Below, one piece after another: positions 51,146 to 55,319 of a DNA stretch of 55,319 nt. Positions within the stretch are counted from its first letter, which is position 1. Each line of letters begins with the position of its first letter. The stretch comes from Prosthecobacter sp. (GTDB taxonomy: Bacteria; Verrucomicrobiota; Verrucomicrobiia; Verrucomicrobiales; Verrucomicrobiaceae). The position numbers were made by a program, and so were the translations under genes. The notes under the pieces were generated by a model. It ran no database searches, was not told where the DNA came from, and worked only from the letters and a program-made list of their open reading frames with translations. The DNA lies in contig JAIPJY010000048.1 of assembly GCA_021733925.1 (NCBI GenBank), positions 1 through 55,319 of the forward strand. The letters run 5' to 3'.

Positions 51146-53977
51146 ATGATCCGACGCGCCCTCGTATTTGCTTCTCTGACCGCCGCTGCAGGTGCTGCGG
51201 ACATGACGCATTTTGAACAGCGCATCCGCCCGCTGCTCATTGCGAATTGCATCGAATGCCACGGCCCCGACAAGCAGAAGGGTGGTCTACGCCTCGACTC
51301 CCGTGACGGCTGGCAGACCGGGGGCGACTCTGGCCCTGCGCTGGTTCCCGGCAAGATCGCTGAGAGCAAGCTCTGGCAGGCCGTCAGCTATGCGGATCGA
51401 GATTTAAAAATGCCGCCCAAGCGCAAGCTGAAGGAGAGTGAAGTCGCCGACCTCAAGCTCTGGATCGAATCCGGCGCGGCCGACCCTCGCGATGAAGTCG
51501 CCAGCACCGGCGGCAAAACCAAATCTGTGCGTGCCGATGCCAGCTTCTGGTCCTTTCAGCCGCCGCAGGCCACGCCGCCACCGGCAGTGAAAAACACCGC
51601 ATGGCCTGCAAATGACATTGATCGCTTCATTCTCGCCAAGCTGGAGGCCAACCATCTTAAACCAGTACCAGATGCCAGTGCTTCCATTTTGCAGCGCCGA
51701 CTGGCCTTTGATCTCACAGGACTGCCGCCGGACCTGACCCGGCCAGTACCGCTGACGCCTGAAGCGTATGAGAAGCGGGTGGACGAACTCCTCGCCTCCA
51801 GCGCTTTTGCCGAACGCTTTGCCTCGCACTGGCTGGACATCACCCGCTTTGCGGAGTCCTCCGGTGGGGGTCGTTCCCTCCCCTTCAAAGATGCATGGCG
51901 ATTCCGTGATTACGTCATCGAATCCATTCGCGACAACGTGCCGGTGGACCGCATGATCACCGAGCATCTGGCGGGCGATCTCCTGCCCGCCAAAGACGCC
52001 GCCGCCCGCCGCCGGCAGGTCACGGCCACTGGTTTTCTTGCGCTCGGTCCCACGAATTACGAAGAGCAGGACAAAGGCATGCTGCGCATGGACATCGTCG
52101 ATGAACAACTCGATACCCTGGGCCGCGCCTTTCTCGGCCTCACCATCGGCTGCGCGCGCTGTCATGATCACAAGTTTGATCCCATCTCCGCCCGCGACTA
52201 CTACGCGCTCGCGGGTATCCTGCGCAGCACCAAGACCCTCAGAAACTACACTGACAACGTGGCGCATTGGCTCGACACGCCACTTCCGCTTGATGGCTCC
52301 GCCGAAGTCGCACTGCAAAAGCACGAGGAGCAGGTCAACGCGCTCAAGGATCAAATCGCCACGCTCAAAGACAGCCTGCGAGACGCTGGCAGCGCTGATC
52401 TAAGAACGCGCAAGACCATCGCACTGAGCGACCTCCCCGGCATCGTCGTCGATGACACTGCCGCGCAGAAAGTCGGCATATGGAAGCAGTCCACCAGCTA
52501 CGCCCCTTACATTGGCAGCGGCTACCTCAGTGACAAAAACGAAGGCAAAGGTGAGAAGACCGTCACCTTCACGCCCAAGATTCCAAAGACTGGCCGCTAC
52601 GAGGTGCGTGTGGCCTTCAATGCCGGGCCCGACCGCGCCGAGAGCGCCACCGTGACCATTCTGCATGCGGACGGCGAGGAATTGAAAGGCGTCAAGATGA
52701 CCACAGGCGCTCTCAAGGGGCTGCAATTTGCCTCTTTAGGCACCTATCGATTTGAGGCGAATGGTCAGGGCTTTGTCCTCATCTCCAACGCCGGTTCTCA
52801 GGGTTACGTCACCGTGGATGCGGTGCAGTTCCTGCCTGCGGATGAAACCCTCGCTGAACCGGCGGTCAAAAAAGAATCCCCAACCGCAAACAAGCTCAAG
52901 CAGCGGCTCGCTGAGCTGGAAAAAGAACTCAAAGCGCTGCAAAAGGACCATCCTGACCGCCCCGAGGCCATGTCCGTGGCGGATGACAGCGTGCCTGAAG
53001 ATGCCCAGATTCACATTCGCGGCAGCGTTCGTAATTTGGGTGCCAGCGTCCCACGCGGTTTCATCCAGGCGGCTCTACATGGCAAGGCTCCAGGAATCCC
53101 CGCCGAAGCCAGCGGCCGCCTGCAACTCGCGCAATGGATCACCTCCCGTGAGAATCCGCTGACGGCACGCATCATGGTCAATCGCGTCTGGCACTGGCTC
53201 TTTGGCGCGGGCATTGTCCGCACCACCGATAATTTTGGCTCCACCGGCGAGCCTCCAAGCCATCCCGAACTGCTCGATCATCTCGCCATCAAGTTTATCG
53301 AAGATGGCTGGAGCTTGAAGCATCTGGTGAAGCAGATGGTGATGAGCCGCACGTATCGCATGAGTTCCAGCGCACCCATGGTCAGAGAGGATCCGGACAA
53401 CCGCCTGCTCAGTCATATGAACCGCAAGCGTCTCGATGCCGAGTGCCTGCGCGATGCCATGCTGACAGCCGCAGGCACCTTGGATCGCGAATTCGGCGGC
53501 CCCGGTGTCAGCGACGTCAAAGCGGTCGATGCCAACGATCAGAAGATTCAGAACATCGAATACGGCTACCAGTTCCTCGACACCCGCCGCAGCCTTTACA
53601 CCGCCGCCTTCCGCAACGTGCGCCATCCGCTGTTTGAAGTCTTCGATTTCGCCGACATCAACCAGCCCATCGCGCAGCGCACCACCAGCACGGTCGCCAC
53701 GCAGGCCCTCTTCCTGATGAACTCCCCCAAAGTCATCGAGCAGGCCCGCAACGCCGCCGATCTCGTGCTCAAGTCATCAGCTGAGACTGACAAGCGTATT
53801 GATACCGCTTTCCAAAACTCCTTGCAGCGTCCCCCAACCGAAACGGAGCAGGGCCAGGTCCGTGAATTCCTCGAATCCAGCCTCTCAGGCAATGCCAACG
53901 CCAATGACGTGCGCGACCTCTGGGCGCGCTTCATCCAGACGCTGTGGTCCACGCCGGAGTTTCGGTTCTTGGATTAG
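51146..53977 (+). CDS. PSD1 / DUF1549-DUF1553 cytochrome protein with golvesin-like insert
   Basis: 943 residues, secreted (signal about 1-18). Planctomycete-type cytochrome c domain with CIECH at Cys35-Cys38-His39. DUF1549 (about 145-370): IDRFILAKLEANHLKPVPDA, GCARCHDHKFDPI adds a second CxxCH-type string. Then an inserted beta domain (about 445-570, GYLSDKNEGKGEKTVTFTP, GRYEVRVAFNAGPDR) resembling golvesin/xanthan-lyase C-terminal modules, a coiled-coil, and DUF1553 (about 655-940). These proteins usually pair with a DUF1501 gene; here DUF1501 lies 40 kb away. Function unproven, presumed oxidative polysaccharide metabolism. Confidence 0.9.
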   Translation: MIRRALVFASLTAAAGAADMTHFEQRIRPLLIANCIECHGPDKQKGGLRLDSRDGWQTGGDSGPALVPGKIAESKLWQAVSYADRDLKMPPKRKLKESEVADLKLWIESGAADPRDEVASTGGKTKSVRADASFWSFQPPQATPPPAVKNTAWPANDIDRFILAKLEANHLKPVPDASASILQRRLAFDLTGLPPDLTRPVPLTPEAYEKRVDELLASSAFAERFASHWLDITRFAESSGGGRSLPFKDAWRFRDYVIESIRDNVPVDRMITEHLAGDLLPAKDAAARRRQVTATGFLALGPTNYEEQDKGMLRMDIVDEQLDTLGRAFLGLTIGCARCHDHKFDPISARDYYALAGILRSTKTLRNYTDNVAHWLDTPLPLDGSAEVALQKHEEQVNALKDQIATLKDSLRDAGSADLRTRKTIALSDLPGIVVDDTAAQKVGIWKQSTSYAPYIGSGYLSDKNEGKGEKTVTFTPKIPKTGRYEVRVAFNAGPDRAESATVTILHADGEELKGVKMTTGALKGLQFASLGTYRFEANGQGFVLISNAGSQGYVTVDAVQFLPADETLAEPAVKKESPTANKLKQRLAELEKELKALQKDHPDRPEAMSVADDSVPEDAQIHIRGSVRNLGASVPRGFIQAALHGKAPGIPAEASGRLQLAQWITSRENPLTARIMVNRVWHWLFGAGIVRTTDNFGSTGEPPSHPELLDHLAIKFIEDGWSLKHLVKQMVMSRTYRMSSSAPMVREDPDNRLLSHMNRKRLDAECLRDAMLTAAGTLDREFGGPGVSDVKAVDANDQKIQNIEYGYQFLDTRRSLYTAAFRNVRHPLFEVFDFADINQPIAQRTTSTVATQALFLMNSPKVIEQARNAADLVLKSSAETDKRIDTAFQNSLQRPPTETEQGQVREFLESSLSGNANANDVRDLWARFIQTLWSTPEFRFLD

Positions 53978-54001
53978 GGCGCGTTTGACGCGGAGCGTAC
54001 A

Positions 54002-54125
54002 GTAGTAGTCCTCTCGCTCCGCGAGAGGACCCAGCGCTATCGCAAGCCACAGCGTCCTCTTCCTTTCGATACGCTGTGCAAGCACGCCCACGCTCAGCTC
54101 ATCTCGCGGAGCGAGATGGCTACTG
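54002..54125. repeat. REPIN-like inverted pair between PSD1 and hemB
   Basis: Left unit AGTAGTCC then TCTCGC-tcc-GCGAGA and GGA (hairpin 54008-54030). Right unit, inverted, AGTAGCCA then the same TCTCGC-tcc-GCGAGA and TG (hairpin 54100-54118). The extra outer pair changed from C-G to A-T, so the stem is preserved. Lies between convergent stops and overlaps the hemB stop region. Confidence 0.82.
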
Positions 54126-55091
54126 TGCCGCCGCCCACTGCTTCGCGAAATACGTCAGAATCATGTCCGCGCCGGCACGGCGGATGCCGATGAGGGATTC
54201 GTTCACAATCTTGGTTTCGTCGATCCATCCACCGGCGGCACCGGCTTTGATCATCAAATACTCGCCGCTGACCTGATATGCAGCGATGGGCAGCGTGGTG
54301 GCGGCGCGGAGTTTGGCAATGATGTCGAGGTAGGGGCCCGCAGGCTTGACCATGAGGATGTCGGCGCCTTCGGCTTCATCGAGCGCGGCTTCGCGCAGGG
54401 CCTCACGCGCATTAGCGGGGTCCATTTGGTAGGTCTTCTTGTCTCCTGCCTTCGGCGCGGAGTCCAGCGCGCCACGGAAAGGCCCGTAGTAGGCGCTGGC
54501 ATACTTGGCGGTGTAGCTCATGATCGAGACGGACTGAAATCCTGCGCCATCCAGCGCGGCACGCAACGCGGCCACGCGTCCGTCCATCATATCGCTTGGC
54601 GAGACGATGTCCGCACCGGCGCGTGCATGGCAGAGCGCCTGCTGGCAGAGCACGGCGACCGTTTCGTCATTCAAAATGCGGCCGTCATCGGTCACGAGGC
54701 CGTCGTGGCCGTCGCTGTTGTAGGGATCGAGCGCCACATCGGTGATCACCGTCAGCGTGGGGTGCGCGTTTTTCAGCGCCCGGATGGCACGCGGCACGAG
54801 TCCGTGATCTGCGTGGCAGGCTTCGGCACCACGGGTCTTCAGTTCATCGGGAATACGTGGAAACAACACGACTGCTGGCACACCGAGTGCATGCGCGGCT
54901 CCTGCTTCTTGGACGAGACCGTCGAGGCTCCAGCGTGTGCAGCCTGGCATCGACTCAATGGGCGTGTTTATGGTTCCTTCCTGCAGGAAGAGAGGATAGA
55001 TCAAATGGCCCGGCGTCAGCTCCGTCTCGCGAACGAGATCGCGAATGGCTGGAGACTGGCGGTTGCGACGGGGGCGGATCGGAAGGTTCAT
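54120..55091 (-). CDS. hemB: Delta-aminolevulinic acid dehydratase HemB
   Basis: 323 residues. Condenses two ALA molecules to porphobilinogen in tetrapyrrole synthesis, supplying heme for the cytochromes encoded nearby. Active-site lysines are Lys196 (SYTAKYASAYYGPFR) and Lys249 (LMVKPAGPYLD). The metal region ITDVALDPYNSDGHDG lacks the Cys cluster of zinc enzymes, so it is the Mg/Asp-rich type. ATG 55091 begins MNLPIRPRRNRQSPAIRDL; an in-frame Met at 55133 would overlap the proposed promoter. Confidence 0.95.
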   Translation of the reverse strand: MNLPIRPRRNRQSPAIRDLVRETELTPGHLIYPLFLQEGTINTPIESMPGCTRWSLDGLVQEAGAAHALGVPAVVLFPRIPDELKTRGAEACHADHGLVPRAIRALKNAHPTLTVITDVALDPYNSDGHDGLVTDDGRILNDETVAVLCQQALCHARAGADIVSPSDMMDGRVAALRAALDGAGFQSVSIMSYTAKYASAYYGPFRGALDSAPKAGDKKTYQMDPANAREALREAALDEAEGADILMVKPAGPYLDIIAKLRAATTLPIAAYQVSGEYLMIKAGAAGGWIDETKIVNESLIGIRRAGADMILTYFAKQWAAAQ

Positions 55092-55099
55092 CTGCCGTG

Positions 55100-55129
55100 A
55101 ATATAGGCGGAGAGGTAAGCCAAGGGCAA
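55100..55129 (-). promoter_or_regulatory. Possible sigma70-type promoter of hemB
   Basis: On the minus strand TTGCCC (55124-55129), an 18-bp spacer and TATATT (55100-55105). The -10 box lies 8 nt from the ATG, which would make the transcript leaderless or nearly so. Only sequence resemblance supports it. Confidence 0.35.
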
Positions 55130-55133
55130 ACAC

Positions 55134-55319
55134 CGAATTTTACCAGGGCATACGCATGAAATGAGTAACTAAGCATGGACATTTGACGGCGAAGAAACCG
55201 CTGTACAAATTTCCATACCCACTGATGAGAGTGAGGATGGAACCTGTCCCCACTATTGCAGCGAGAGATCCGGCCACTGAAGCCCAAGCCGGTCTGCCAA
55301 GCATTCTCCGACTCAAAGA
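55134..55319. other. Right-edge spacer with no recognised feature
   Basis: No ORF or RNA gene was recognised. A weak TTGACG (55183) with TACAAAT 15 bp on could be a plus-strand promoter for a gene beyond the edge; not convincing. Confidence 0.35.

Noticed and set aside
1-55319. tRNA, rRNA, riboswitch, CRISPR, transposase, toxin-antitoxin or prophage genes
   Set aside because: All spacers were read on both strands and none of these could be supported.

Overview
The window is GC-rich bacterial chromosome, very probably from a verrucomicrobium close to Prosthecobacter/Verrucomicrobium. That call rests on lineage-typical families found together: a DUF1501 Tat protein, a DUF1549/DUF1553 'PSD1' cytochrome, a giant PVC-type heme-binding propeller protein, divergent sulfatases, a fused CcoNO oxidase, and intergenic spaces full of palindromic repeats. 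No rRNA, tRNA, CRISPR array, phage or transposase gene was found. About 47 protein genes are supported.

Layout. 0-4 kb: a PAS histidine kinase divergent from cutA, a GxxExxY gene enclosed in inverted repeats, and gltX. 4-10.3 kb: an AsmA-like protein, sppA with a CPBP protease, fabG, and a membrane-anchored endonuclease/exonuclease/phosphatase-family protein. 11-17 kb: DUF1501, two sulfatases, an LptA-like lipoprotein and a methyltransferase. 17.2-26.2 kb, all on the minus strand: a cbb3 oxidase locus in the order ccoS, ccoNO, ccoQ, ccoP, ccoG, a ccoH-like short gene, safE-like, then a duplicated repeat block, then ccoI. 26.3-36.7 kb: a toroid protein, an M81 peptidase, an L,D-transpeptidase, a methyltransferase, a trypsin/LamG/SirB1 fusion and the giant PVC cytochrome. 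36.9-39.9 kb: menA-menC-menE. 40-44.7 kb: two glycine-zipper lipoproteins, gtrA, trmL, a LolD-type ATPase and a GH75-like protein. 44.7-49.8 kb, minus strand: purU, proB, plsX-fabH and an adenylate-forming enzyme. 50-55 kb: a small lipoprotein, a methyltransferase, the PSD1 cytochrome and hemB.

How the genes fit together. Menaquinone synthesis (menACE), tetrapyrrole synthesis (hemB), and a high-affinity cbb3 terminal oxidase with its copper and Fe-S maturation factors indicate menaquinone-based respiration suited to low oxygen. fabG, plsX and fabH supply membrane lipid. The sulfatases, GH75-like protein and secreted PVC cytochromes fit a polysaccharide-degrading lifestyle.

The least explained material is intergenic. 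(1) A roughly 1 kb unit carries a tandem GxxExxY gene between near-identical inverted arms, and a gene-less inverted pair of a related motif sits near 46.5 kb. (2) At least ten short palindromes carry a GTAG or GGAG head, with hairpin sequences that differ between loci yet stay self-complementary; they resemble RAYT-mobilised REP/REPIN elements, and one lies in frame inside a coding sequence. (3) A roughly 150-bp repeat with two covarying hairpins occurs in four copies, two of them inside a 333-bp tandem duplication that also copies the 3' end of the safE-like gene.
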